This document shows positions 21,504 to 32,970 of a stretch of DNA of 64,000 bases, piece by piece. The first letter of the stretch is position 1. Each line of letters begins with the position of its first letter. The notes beneath the pieces are model-generated. The model had not been told where the DNA came from. It saw nothing but the letters and a program-made list of their open reading frames with translations, and did not search any database. Both the position numbers and the translations under genes were made by a program. The stretch is from Meconema thalassinum (lineage: Eukaryota; Arthropoda; Insecta; Orthoptera; Tettigoniidae). Where the stretch lies: the NCBI GenBank assembly GCA_946902985.2, contig OX336391.1:76585852-76649851 (forward strand), given 5' to 3'.

Positions 21504-22488
21504 TCTAAAATGTTCGAACTGCGATCGTGAGTTGGAGGAGGGAGGGTTCACCTGCGAACCACGAGCAACGCGGCACAGCGCACAGTGGTCCTTTTAGCCT
21601 ATCTGGCCGCGCAAAATTCCTTTGCGTAGGAAAAGGTCTATAAACCTTAAAATAACTGTTCAAAAGTATGTTAAACATTTTCCTTATTCATATTTATAAG
21701 AATTGAGGTTATCTTGTCTTAATAATAACAATGATATTAATAATAATATTAATAATGTTAAACTGGATGAAGACTTTCCTTAATGCTGCTGACCGTAGGT
21801 GATTTTGTGACTACAGGTTTTTGAAAAATACTCCAGATTAAAAGAAATCAGCTACAATTTGTATGCTATGTTGGACTCCTAGCTTCATACAAACCATAGA
21901 TATTTTAACGGAACTATTACAAATATTATGCCAAAATAGGCTAATTTTCATTTGAGAATGCACTACATTACAAAATATGTATGATGTGTAGGTACAGTAA
22001 TAACAATTGAACTCTTTTAGTAACCATAATAAAATACTGTGCATGAATACACAAAACATATCTCCCTTGTCCTCACAATCTCTATATCTCTGGTCAACAC
22101 AGTAATAAATTAACTTGTCACTGAAATGCGATTTCATGAGTCAAGCGAAACACATGCCGTTCATTCCATCTGGTTCTTATCACAGCTAAACGTGTGGTGC
22201 AACGAAGCACTTAAGAAGGGAAGGAATTAATTAACACAATATATGATCTTTCAGGGGTGTACAGAATTAAACTGAAGTACCACACATCCATTCGATTAAA
22301 GAAAAAATAGGGACGACAAAAAAATAATGTATACAAATATTGCACTACGTAATAAATAAAGTATTTTTATATTATTTCTCAAGCCATACTAGTCCATTTC
22401 TCTATACTATTTCTGATGCCGGATCTTGTAGTACACTTAGAACCTCAGGAGGAATTGGGTCGTTTGTCTTTTGTGGCTTTTTTTTTTC
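21504..22488. other. AT-rich intronic stretch
   Basis: No gene is recognised; short open frames here are unconvincing. Includes small ATT/AAT-rich runs near 21720-21760. Confidence 0.4.
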
Positions 22489-22959
22489 TCACGGATCAAA
22501 TGACACCAAGAGCATATTCAGTATATCTTCCATTGTTTGCTTCCTTGAACATTTTCTCGTATTCCTTCTTTTCGAAGATTCACTACAATCTACGAAGGAT
22601 TTAGAAGGACTACCCACATTACTTGTGGAAGCTTCATCCTGTATGCCCTCTCCATTTAGTGCAATGTTCCCTTCCAGCCAATTTTTATTTTGCGACTGAA
22701 ACTTGCTTAATGTCCTGTGGCTTGCAACCCACTTTTCTCATAATTGCACGGAAAAATTAATACGTTTTTTTCTAACAATATCTTTAACAGACTGTCCAAG
22801 GGTTTCCAGATTAGTATTTTCTATCAAATAGTTTAGTAAGACATCACTTTCTTTCACATTCCCTCTTGCATGGAGCCAAACATCGAAAAGATCCTTCCAC
22901 GGAATTCCTTCCGACAGCACTAAAAGGAGAAAAAAAGCCAAAGTTGCAAAAAGTAGCAA
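22489..22959 (-). pseudogene. Eroded, unrecognised reading frame
   Basis: The minus-strand frame from 22959 reads a hydrophobic start, then IPWKDLFDVWLHARGN, IENTNLETLGQSVKDIVRKK and, after a TAA at 22738-22740, EKWVASHRTLSKFQSQNKNW. It continues in the same frame to a TGA at 22489-22491 through a basic stretch rich in Arg and Lys. One in-frame stop in about 155 codons is better than chance in this AT-rich DNA and suggests a decayed coding sequence. I do not recognise the family; a transposon accessory protein is possible. Confidence 0.35.
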
Positions 22960-23911
22960 GCAGTTTTAATACAGACAACACAATAGGGTATAGGCTATAG
23001 ACTAATGAAAGGAATGTCAACAATGGTTGACAATTGCGAATTTCCGGATCTAAAAACCCATAGAAGAAGGATAAAATATATTTTAAAAGTCACTATTTTC
23101 AAACGTTTATCACACAAACACAGCAATTTGTATACAATTTTGCAAATTTTATAAAGAAAGGGTATACCTTGGTCTGTCATATCCAGTAGCAAACGATGAA
23201 GATAGCTCAACAAACACGTCTTTACAAGCACAAGATTAAAACACAAATAATCAGCTCCGCTTCCAGCTCCGCTTCCAGCTCAGGATGCGTTAAGAAACAT
23301 CCTATTTCAGCGGCCTCTCACTCTCCAGGGGGTGAACAACTGTGACATATAGGCACAGTTCTGAGGTCATCGGACATTACTGATACTACACAAGTAGTAA
23401 CACTTATTTTTTACATTTTGAGCGCCCAGATAGTGCAAAAGGGCCACTGTGCGGCGTATTACGGCTGCGGCGTAGCGTGGCGCGGCGACCAGCTGATTGT
23501 GAGACAGAGACCTGTAAACCACCCCAGTCCTAACCCCCTCCTCATCCCGCTGAAACCCATCGGTGCGTGCATGCGGTCATTTATTTTGTTTTTGGGTTCT
23601 CGTTCCATCAAATCGTGTACATTGTCGATTCGTGCAGACAGTGCCATCGTTTTCCCTCGTGTTCAAGTTTCCTAATGAGATTCGTGCTAATGTATGGTGA
23701 GGTTAATATATCCTCCCTCCCAACCTCTCAATTTTTCGTTAAACAATCTTTATACAAACTATGGCGGACATACAAATGTTGCCTCCGAGATAGAAACTGA
23801 CTTAAGAAACCAGGGCCTAAATGTTGGCCTTGTTTCAGGTGTTTTATGTCTACCGTATAAATGCGTGCTTGTCAACGGGCGGATTTGGAGGGTCAATAAC
23901 CGCGCTCTCTT

Positions 23912-25650
23912 TTTAGCCTATTTTCATTTATGAAAAAATAGGCTTATGAGATCACCTTTTGTCCGTGTGTCTGTCAGTGTGCGTATGTGTGTGATTCGTG
24001 TGTGTGTCTCCCCGCTAATAAAATCTAAACGGCTGAAGCGATTTCAATGAAACTCGGTAAGTTCTTAGCACTATTCCGGACGACTCCGATCGTGCCCTTC
24101 ACATATTGTTATGTCTCACCAATCCAACATGGTGGCTGTGCGAAATATTTTACCAGCATTCAATATCTCCGAAACTATTACCGATATCACCCTGGAATTT
24201 TGTACGGTTATAAAGGGAACTACTAGAAGTTCATCTATGTGACTTTCGAAAACCTGGTAACTACAAAACCAACATGGCGGCCAAGCGAAGTTGCGACTTT
24301 TAAATAGACGTTTCTCGTGATTTAACCAACCAAACGCAATAAAACTTGGTACAGTATACTTTTATACACATTGTAATGCACCGACATCTAACTTCGTTGA
24401 ATTGTTTTCATAACCTCAAGCGGCTGTGCGAAATATTTCACCGGCATTCTATAATGGGTAAAGAAAGAGTAGCAAGAAGGGAATTAGAAAGAGAAGTCAA
24501 GGGAAAGAGACCAGTTGGAAGACCGAGAAGAAGGCGGTTGGACCAAATTTTGAAGGATTGGAGAAGCTGGATTGGAAGTGGCAGAAGTGATGGAACAGGA
24601 AAAATGGAAGGACCGAGGCTTGTAAACCACACCCGGGTGACTGGAGTGGGACTTAGATGATGATGATGATGATTCTATATCTCTGAAACCAATACCCATA
24701 TCACCCTGAAATTTTGTATGGAGATAAAGGGCACTACTGAAAGTTCATCTATGAGACTTTCAAAAACCGGTTAACTACAAAACGAACATGGCGGCCAAGC
24801 GAATTTGAAAGTTTTAAATAGACTTTTCTCGCGACGTAATGATCTAAACGCAATGAAACTTGGTACCGAAAATGTTTATACACATTGTAATGCACTGGTA
24901 TTTAATGTAGTTCAATTGTTTACATAACTTCAAGATGGTGGCTGTGCGAATTTTAAAATTAAGTTTTTATTTCTTGTGTCTTAATCATGCGATCGAAAGT
25001 GAAAGTTTGAATAATGAACCTACGCAATAATTTTCCTTTAATGGTACATTACTCCATGGCCTATACATATAACAATCCAGCATGGCGACCATCCGAAATA
25101 TTTAGACGGTTCTCAATATCTACGAATCTATTAAAGCAATCAAACTGAATATTTTTATGTTCATAGGGGCTATGAACATAAGTTCACCTATAGGACTTTC
25201 AATAACCGGTGATCACAAATCCAACATGGCGGCGACTTGAAGTATAAATATTCACATGGACTTTTCTCGCAATTTAACCATCCGAGTGCAGTGAAACTTG
25301 GTACAGTAAATCCTTATACAAATTTTAATCCACTGGCATGTAATTTATTTCAATTGTTTCCAAAACCACAAGATGGCAGCTGTGCGAAATTTTAAAATCT
25401 CGTTTTATTTCTTGTGTCCTAATCATGCGATTGAAGTTTGAATACTACACGTACACAATAATCTTCATGTAACAGTACATAACTCAAAGACCAACGTATA
25501 TAAAAATCCAACATGGCGACCATCCGAAATATTTAGTCAGTTCTCAATATCTACGAATCTATTACAGCAATCAAACTGAAATTTTGTATGTTGATAGTGG
25601 CAATTAACATAAGTAGGATAAATGAAAATAGGATTTAGTTCTTCTCGGAA
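23912..25650. repeat. Repeat array with 'AACATGGCGGC' units and inverted ends
   Basis: Related phrases recur at about 24127, 24269, 24787, 24931, 25078, 25222, 25373 and 25510 (CCAACATGGCGGCCAAGCG, AAGATGGTGGCTGTGCG). They are embedded in two alternating longer units with AAACTTGGTACAGTA and AGACTTTC segments. The left end contains CCTATTTTCATTTATGAAAA and the right end the inverse-like ATAAATGAAAATAGG (about 25618-25632). It looks like a non-autonomous DNA element or a tandem repeat family; I see no coding potential. Confidence 0.6.
24452..24675 (+). mobile_element. LINE 3' end fragment
   Basis: The frame encodes the basic tail typical of LINE reverse transcriptase C-termini (REVKGKRPVGRPRRR followed by a Trp-rich segment). 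It ends in a GAT microsatellite (24656-24672), the usual 3' tail of such elements. It interrupts the repeat array. Confidence 0.65.
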
Positions 25651-25940
25651 CTACTTGTTACATTTGTAGTGGTTTGGTAATACCGCTTTTCGGCTTTTCA
25701 GATGAACTGGTCAGGTTTGTTTCCTTCATAAAAAGCACTGTAGTTACCGTTACCAATTTAAGAAAAAAATACTCGAAATTTTAGTTCCGGTTCCTAAACT
25801 TGGTAGCACAATTTATATCCGCGACATAACGTGTATTTTATTTTTCACGGCATCTTGCGTCCTATTTCCCTATTCCTTTTAGTAGTAATTTGTTTTACTG
25901 AAATTGCCTTATCTAAGCCGTGGTTTATATTTCTCATTAC

Positions 25941-25942
25941 AG
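25941..25942 (+). promoter_or_regulatory. Probable 3' splice site of the hAT gene
   Basis: A pyrimidine-rich TTTATATTTCTCATTACAG precedes the Pro/Gly-rich start of the transposase. It joins in phase with the donor at 5624-5625. Confidence 0.55.
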
Positions 25943-28908
25943 GACCCAATGCTCCTAATCCAGATCATGGTAGTGACGGTTTTCGTGTTCCTGATGATGG
26001 TGGTGGTGCTGGTGGTACCAAAATCCTTGAACCGGTGGTAACAATCCATGAAGAGAACCAAATCTTTGTCCCTAAGATCCCGGGCCCTTCCAGTTTTGAA
26101 CCTACAGGATTACCTTGTGAACGTGTAGTATCTCCTGCGGCCGTGGCTAATGAGCCGAATGGTGGTGGTACCTCCCCCTCTGACATGGACCCTAAAGGAG
26201 TAGAGGACCAAGAGAAACATTCCGGTGGTGATAGTCTACCTCCTCCCGGGGATTCCGTTAACTTTGCTTCAAATGCGGTGGTAGCGGTACCGTTATCCCC
26301 CGGCTCTTCCAGCTCTCACTTGACTGATAACCAGGACTCGCTTCCCGCTTATCCTTCCAATCATCCCCCTTTAGGTCCTGGTGCGAATGGAACTGGCATC
26401 CGAGTAGCGACAAGGTGCGACGATTTGGGGATAACTTCCGATCCGGCAACGTTTTGTAATCTGGAATATTTGACTCCGGCAATGGTTAAGTACATTCGAG
26501 CAAAAGGTCCTTCCCAACCAAACCGAGAGCTTGTAGGGGGCTTCCCCAAGGAGAAAGAGGGAAGATCATGCCATGCAGCCTGGTACCGCAAAATGCTTCC
26601 GGATGGTGGCGCGGTCCAGCGTGAGTGGTTGTCGTACTCTGTATCCAAAGATAGGCTTTTTTGTCTTCACTGTATGCTCTTCGGTAATCAGTCGAAGGTA
26701 AAGAAAGAGTGGACACGCCACGGATTCCGTACTCGGTCAACTGGTACAAGCTCTATTCTCCTACACGAGACCAGTGAACAACATGTTGAGGCGTCACTGA
26801 AAGCTAAACTAGAAGATTTATCTGTGCCGTTAGTCCCTTCTTTGGAAGAAGGAAGAAAATTAAAAATAGCCGAAAACAGGGAAATTGTCAAAGAATTAAC
26901 AGACGTGATTCTTTATTTAGGTAGGCGGAATCTAGCTCTGCGCGGACACCGAGAAAAAATGACTGAAGAACTAAAAGGGAATTTTAAATACCTAGTTGTG
27001 CTGTTGGCAAAGTACTCTCCACAAATGGCTGCGTATTTAGCATCTTTGGAGGCTAACCCAAAGTGCAAGAAACGAAGCTTTCTTACCTGGAATAGACAGA
27101 ATCAAATGATTCATGCCATATCTCGAGTTATTAAAAATGAGATTCAAAAACAACTCTTTGAAGGGAGGTTCTTTAGCTTGTCAATGGATACTACTTTTGA
27201 TTTATCGAGAAAAGAACAACTGTCTTTCGTTATCCGGTACGTCGATGAAAAGACAGGGAAAGTGCATGAGCGGCTTGTTGCGTTAAAGGAATGTGCGACG
27301 ACGAAGAGCAAGCACCTATTCAAGACGCTCGAGGACATATGCAGAGAACTTAATCTAGACTGGAAAAACTTGCTTGTCGGACAATCCTATGACGGTGCAG
27401 CGAACATGTCGGGTGATTTTATTGGTCTCAAGGCTCAAGTTCAAAACGAAAACCCTGCGGCTGTTTACGTTTGGTGTTTTGCGCACAGAATGAATTTGGT
27501 AGTGGTTGATACGGTAATGGCATGTTTAAACGCAAAAGATCTTTTTTCGATTTTAGAAAAAACCTTTGCATTCATTTGTTCGTCAAAATGCCGAGTCAAA
27601 CTTTTCGAAAATTACCAAACAAAACGGTATCCGAAAGAGCGAGTTCGTCGACTAAAACGAGTCAGCACGACACGTTGGATGTCTCACGCTGCTTCACTCA
27701 CTGTAGCTCTGTCAAGATTTGCTGCTCTAATCGACACACTGCTTCATGTAATTCAGACACCACTGCGAACCCATGACCGTGAAGACCCAACCGATAAAGT
27801 TACACCAGCCGAAAAATCAGCTGCCACAGAAGCGCAAGGCCTGTTAAGATACTTGCTATCAGAACGCTTTGTTCTCACAGCGCTCCTCTTTTCGAAAGTC
27901 TTCGAAAAGGTGGGACCTGTGAGCAAAGTTTTGCAAGGCGTTGATATTGATTTATTGGCAGCTATAAGTGCAATCCAGCATACGCTCATAGAAATGGAGC
28001 ACCTTCGAAACGAGAGAGCATATGAATGTATTCTTGAAGAAAAAGAAGATTTTCTCAGAGGAGTTCCCGAATTTGAATTCCAAAAACTGCCCGATCCCTT
28101 GAAGCGGCGCAAAAAGATGATGGATGGCGAGGAAGCTGCAGATGAGCCAATTGATGAGTCCATGAAGAAATTTCGAATCGAGACCTACAACGTTTGCCTG
28201 GACGCAATAATTTCTCACCTTGAAGCTAGATTTGGCAACACAACTGTTGGGTTATACCGCGATTTGGCACTCTTCTCGCATCGTCGTCTACTTGGGGTGA
28301 ACGGTCGTAGAAACGTTCTTCCTGATGATGCATTCGATCACTTCTGTCAACTGTATGGAAAATTTACGGACAAAATTCAACTCCTAGAAGAGTACACTGC
28401 TTTTTCGAAAGTCTACTCCCAATTCAAGAAGGCAGCATCATTGCCCGCGAAACTGCACAAACAAGACATTTTTGCCGATGAAGATTCTGCTGACGACGAT
28501 TTCGCGAAGACCGACAAAGGTGAGGAGGAATCTAAAACTGAAGAAGGAAGCTCTCTAGAAGAGATTGAAGACAAGGATGGTAACCTAGATCAAGTGGATC
28601 CTGGTAATACTGGAAGCTTAATGGCTGTATTCCAAATTATGCACTCAGCAGGCTTGAAGAGTGTGTTCCCCACTTTGTACACCGCACTGAAGATTGCAGT
28701 GACAATCCCGGTAGCAAGCGCCACACCCGAGAGAACTTTTTCCAAGTTACGCATAATCAAAAACAGGCTACGTACGACTATGGGTGGTGAGCGATTGGAA
28801 GACCTCATGATAATTTCTTGTGAAATTGACGTAAATATTGAATACGATAATGTCATATTTGAGTTCGCATCATATAGTAGCATTCTTTCGAAACAGTTAC
28901 TGTACTAA
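25943..28908 (+). CDS. hAT transposase (ZMYM1/zf-TTF type), main exon
   Basis: An intact frame of 988 codons follows an acceptor TTTCTCATTACAG (AG at 25941-25942). The frame also runs back to an ATG at 25831, but those residues are hydrophobic and look like translated intron. Counted from 25831, residues 40-190 are Pro/Gly-rich and disordered. Residues about 235-310 form a TTF-type zinc finger (AWYRKML, LFCLHCMLFG, a His near 310). The RNase-H-like core has FSLSMDTT (near 450), VGQSYDGAANMSG (near 520), WCFAHRMNLVV (near 550) and STTRWMSH (near 615). The C-terminal hAT dimerisation region includes VASATPERTFSKLRIIKNRL (near 960). The enzyme would cut and paste elements with the CAGTGGCGCC ends. 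No stop breaks this exon, so the element may be fairly young. Confidence 0.9.
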
Positions 28909-28969
28909 GAAATAAGGTATGTAATGAAACCTTTTACGTAGTTTTTTGTTTGGCCGAAGATATTCTTAA

Positions 28970-29710
28970 GGTGGTTGGAGTGTGACAGTCATATCCAAAA
29001 GTATCGATTTTTCAAAGTGCTCACATAGGGCCAAAAAGAGTTTAGGAGTGTTGTGGAAGGTCAAAAGTATAATGCCAATACACAATTCTATAGAAAACTG
29101 CTACCTGAAAGCAGCTATATGGCTTTGAAAATGACAAAAATTAGGTTTTAGTGTTTTTTTTGGCGGAAAAAAGGCCTTTTTATCGTAGTTTTCTCTGTTA
29201 GATGTCCGGTGACCCAGGTATTTCTTAACGTTTTCTTTTTTATCATGTTAAAATCATTATTTCTGGAGTTTTTGGCTGAAATCTACTAGAATACAATTAC
29301 AAAACACAAAAGGTTAAAATTAGCTTAAAATGACCGTTTTAGGGCAGATTTTAATAGTTTGTTCGTTTTTAAGTGTGTTCTAGTGAATAGATTCCGGCCA
29401 AAAGCTCCAAAAATAACGATTTCAACACGATAAAAAAGAAAACGTTAAGAAATACCGGGGTCACAGGACGTCTAACAGAGAAAACGAAGATCAAATGGTC
29501 GTTTTTCCGCCAAAATACACTAAAACCTATGTTTCTGCCATTTTCAAAGCTCTAAAGCTACTTTCAGTTAGCAGTTTTCCAAAGGATTTTGTATTGGCAT
29601 TATACTTTGGGCCTTCCGCAACACTTCTAAACTCTTTTTGGCCCTATTTGAGCATTTTGAAAGGGAAAAAAAACTATACTTTTGGACGTGACTGCCACGC
29701 TCCAGCCACC
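28970..29710. mobile_element. Foldback element with long inverted arms, TTAA-flanked
   Basis: Arms of about 335 bp (28970-29305 and about 29390-29710) are inverse copies with many mismatches, sharing for example TTTCTTAACGTTTTCTTTTT. TTAA lies directly outside both ends (28966-28969 and 29711-29714). TTAA target duplication is known for piggyBac-type transposases, but the CCCT end typical of piggyBac is absent. It has no convincing coding capacity; the 84-residue frame inside the right arm is incidental. Confidence 0.75.
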
Positions 29711-29714
29711 TTAA

Positions 29715-30149
29715 GCCCAAAGCATTGCCGCTTGAAGACAACGCATTAAGCGAAATAAAAACTGTCTGCCGAGGAGTAATGTTTGTTTTGAGACTTCCCT
29801 TACTTATCTTTTATCTAAAACTAAGTGAGCAGTATTTTAATGTTGGACACTTTTTACCATTCAAATTTTGAGAATATCATAATTCTGTAAAAAATACTGT
29901 ATTTCCTACTAATTGAATTAAACGATTACCGGTACTCGATGAAAGTGTGTTTTTTAAATTTTTTAATCTCGACTTATCGCTAAAAGTTTCTAAGAATCTC
30001 GAGAAGTCTGGTTAGGTTTTGGAAACGGGATAGTTGTCGGCACTGGTAAACAATATGTGAGCATAACTCGTATGAGGGAGGGAGGGACGGGGGGTTGGAA
30101 GGGGTGGGTGGGTGTCTAAATTGTTTCGCTAGACTTCAGAGAAATGCTA
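29715..30149. other. hAT 3' flank
   Basis: It contains an AATAAA-like signal at about 29752 and a G-rich patch (30072-30115). No gene is seen. Confidence 0.5.
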
Positions 30150-30169
30150 TTGGCGCCACTGCATCGTCT

Positions 30170-31254
30170 ATATATTTACAATAATAGATAAAATATAACT
30201 ACAGCAGAACATTTTTTTAAATAAATAGGATAAAGGAATCAGAAAAAGATGAAAGCATAATATACTTAGACCTAAAAAATAAAAATGTTAATAAAAACCA
30301 CAGTACCAAATCTTCCGCAAACCCACGCATACAGATATAGGTTAATAATTTAAAAAATCGAATGACCAGGAAAGTTAAAAAATGCCACTTTCTACAGTCT
30401 CTTAAACAAAGCACTAAATATCCACTTAAGCCAAGAAAATTTAAATAAAGAACTAAACATCATAAGCCGCATCGCTAAAAAGAATGGTTAAAAACAAGAA
30501 TACGTAAAAGGATCGAAAACAAAAACAAATTTACAACAACGCTAGAAAAAGAACATAAGAGGGATCAAAAGGACGCCAGCTTTACTTACATCAATCCAAA
30601 AATACACACAATAACTAACACACTTAAAAACATAATGTAAAAATCTAATATATAAAAGTGTATGTATGTATGTATGTATGTATGTATGTATGTATGTATA
30701 TTTGCTCAATATACAAATCTACACCGTTCCATCAATCTCTACCAAATTTTGCATACACATAGTTTAGGACCCAGACGAAACGGCTGGCTGCATGAATTTT
30801 CGATAGTCTTTCTCATTCTTCTGATTTCAACCTCACTCGAGCAAAGGCTAATTAAGTCAGAAAATAATCTGATAAAGTAATGGCAAGGCCGACATCTCCA
30901 TGGCAACAATAGCTCCATCTATCTCGGTAAGATGCCAAGCAACACCCACTGCCAGCTAGATCGCATCCCTCCAAGCTGCATTAAACTGCCTGTCCATTTA
31001 ACATAAGACAAGATAGGTTGCAGCACAAACCAACCGCGGCATTATCACTGCCAGCTGGATCGTATCCCTCCTGGCTGCTTTATACTGCCTACCCATTCAA
31101 CACTCAGACACGTACAGGATCTTTTCACAGTAGCGCTCCATTCGTATTTACGTATTTTTCCAGAACTAGCACTGACGTTATTTCATTTCTTACTACCGTC
31201 TTTTGAGTTTTTGGACTTTGCTACACCCATGAAATTTTAAACAATAGACATATC
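30170..31254. other. AT-rich spacer with a (TATG)n microsatellite
   Basis: The tetranucleotide run lies at 30659-30698 and is followed by CAATATACAAATCTACACC, a layout common beside short insect repeats. Nothing coding is seen. Confidence 0.6.
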
Positions 31255-32082
31255 ATTTTCTAAAGTCCGTTGAAATGTAGTGAAGTAATGGGAAGACAAT
31301 TTATATCTAGAATGTCTGTAAGGAAGGCAGTTGGACCGTCGTATATAGTTTATTTTAAATTGAGTAGTTGCTGAACTACAGCGTTAATATTTGTGTTGTA
31401 TATAAATAATATTTAGAATTTAAAGAAAGGTTTATAGTTATATTCATGCGTATTATAATGTTTAATTTGTAGTTTAAATATGAGTAGAGAATTTTTATCG
31501 CTTCTATGAGAAGGATTTAAGTGATAGGAGAAGGGAGATAAATTGTATAGAGTAATGAATAGTTTTTGTAATGACGGAGATCTACGTGAGGGGTAAATTC
31601 ATTTCATTTGAGGATATTTTTTAACTTTATAACATTTTATCTTGTTATAAAACTCCCGTTACCTAGGGCACAGCAGTTGTATGCTGCGATTTATTTCATT
31701 ATTTTATTTGAGCTTATGAAGGCGTTTAAAAATTATTTTATCGGTTTCTAGAAGAAACAAACATGTATTTAATGTAACAGAAGTAATGACAGTCATTTGA
31801 TCTAATTGAACGTTAATAATGCATAAAATGAATGCTAGTGTTAGGAAACTTGTATTTTTTAATGTCAATAAATATGACAGGCACGTTTTTACGATTCCCT
31901 GATCTTTTATAGGAATTTGGCATTGTCTTTGTAGTTAAATGGTAGTGGAATGTGCTGTAGGGTGGAAGTTCCCGAGGGACCTGATCCGCATCCTTACGCC
32001 CGAGATTTTCATAGATTCTCGTCTTTCCTGAGTAGATAGAGAACCCTACTGTTCTGTAGTTAGTTACTATAGCACATTCTGT
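31255..32082 (+). repeat. Long direct repeat, copy 1 (LTR-like)
   Basis: It matches 63174-64000 base for base except for scattered substitutions and small indels, in the same orientation. The shared sequence runs on to the right edge of the window. It ends shortly upstream of a gag-bearing region, which suggests LTR sequence, but no clean TG...CA boundary or target duplication can be shown. Confidence 0.75.
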
Positions 32083-32214
32083 TTTATAAAATCCTGTTCC
32101 TTATTCTGAGTGTTTTCGCCAAGTAGCACTGTGTTGTTTTTAGCCGGGACTTCAAGATGCTACAATCCATTATTTTTTTCATCCTTGGATTTTGGTGGAT
32201 CATCCAGATATAAG

Positions 32215-32400
32215 CGTACGGTATTTTTACGGGGCAACCAACGTGTTTGCTAGTGATTTTGGCCCCTGGTTTAGAGCCTAGTATTTCTATGGCGCTACCA
32301 ATGTTGTCGCTCGTGATTTGAGGTCCCACAGTTTTGTCAGCCTAGTATTTTTATGGCGCAACCAACATGTTTGCTAGTGGTTAGCCCAGTGATTTGTTGG
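32215..32400 (+). repeat. Tandem TGGCGCAACCAAC-type repeats
   Basis: Three diverged units share GTATTTTTATGGCGCAACCA and TGTTTGCTAGTG phrases. TGGCGC...AACC resembles the primer-binding sites just inside the LTR of some Ty3/gypsy elements, so this may be a multiplied primer-binding region. Confidence 0.45.
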
Positions 32401-32970
32401 CAAGCTACTTGTTTGGATAGTTAGGTTGAAGGTAGACGCATTGTGGAACCTTGACATGACGTGATCGCCTTAGAAAACATTGTTAATTGTTACACGAGAG
32501 TGTGAGGTTATCGGTGGGAGACTTGAAAATCTGTAATAAATAGTCAACCAACGTTTATCGAGACGAGAGTGGGTTTATGAAAGAAATCTAACCTGAATTG
32601 TATTGCTATTAAAGAAAGGCTAGTCCAAGGATTAACCTTAGGAAGGTAATGGCTAGATCTTATTTATTTAATATACCGGTTGTATGGCTATTTTGACGTC
32701 ATAAGTAATGTTAAGTTAATGTTGAAAATTAGGAGTGCTGTTTTATTTTTATTTTAGTAGACCGTTGGCTACAAATGATAATTTGTCGTATAGGGAATAC
32801 AGATTTTGAATCAGTAATTTAAAAGAAATCAGATATTCGTAAAATATGTTAAGTTTACTGATAAACGGTAGAATCTCATTCATTATTATTGTAGTGGTAT
32901 GAATGGTACTTGTTTCGGATATTCTTGATTGTTGTCATTGTGTATGTTCCCTCTTTCTCAAGAAAATAAG

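Larger units (their letters stand above)
4639..30161 (+). mobile_element. hAT transposon carrying nested insertions
   Basis: The left end CAGTGGCGCCAA (4639-4650) and its exact inverse TTGGCGCCACTG (30150-30161) form the terminal repeats. Outside them is an exact 8-bp direct repeat CATCGTCT (4631-4638 and 30162-30169). Eight-base duplications and CAG-type ends are known hAT features. A GTCTAGCG motif recurs inside both ends as part of a subterminal hairpin. The element encodes a two-exon transposase gene (exon 1 to 5623, main exon 25943-28908). Without the 13,966-bp Polinton nested in the intron it would be about 11.5 kb, still long for hAT because of further insertions (Harbinger remnant, repeat array, TTAA element). 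Confidence 0.85.

Noticed and set aside
22340..22699. Plus-strand 119-residue frame
   Set aside because: It is antisense to the more protein-like minus-strand text at 22489-22959.
25831..25942. N-terminal 37 residues of the long hAT frame as a signal peptide
   Set aside because: A strong acceptor site at 25941-25942 and a nuclear transposase product make a translated intron more likely than a secretion signal.
29495..29749. 84-residue frame
   Set aside because: It lies within the right arm of the TTAA foldback element; the inverse arm gives no related protein.
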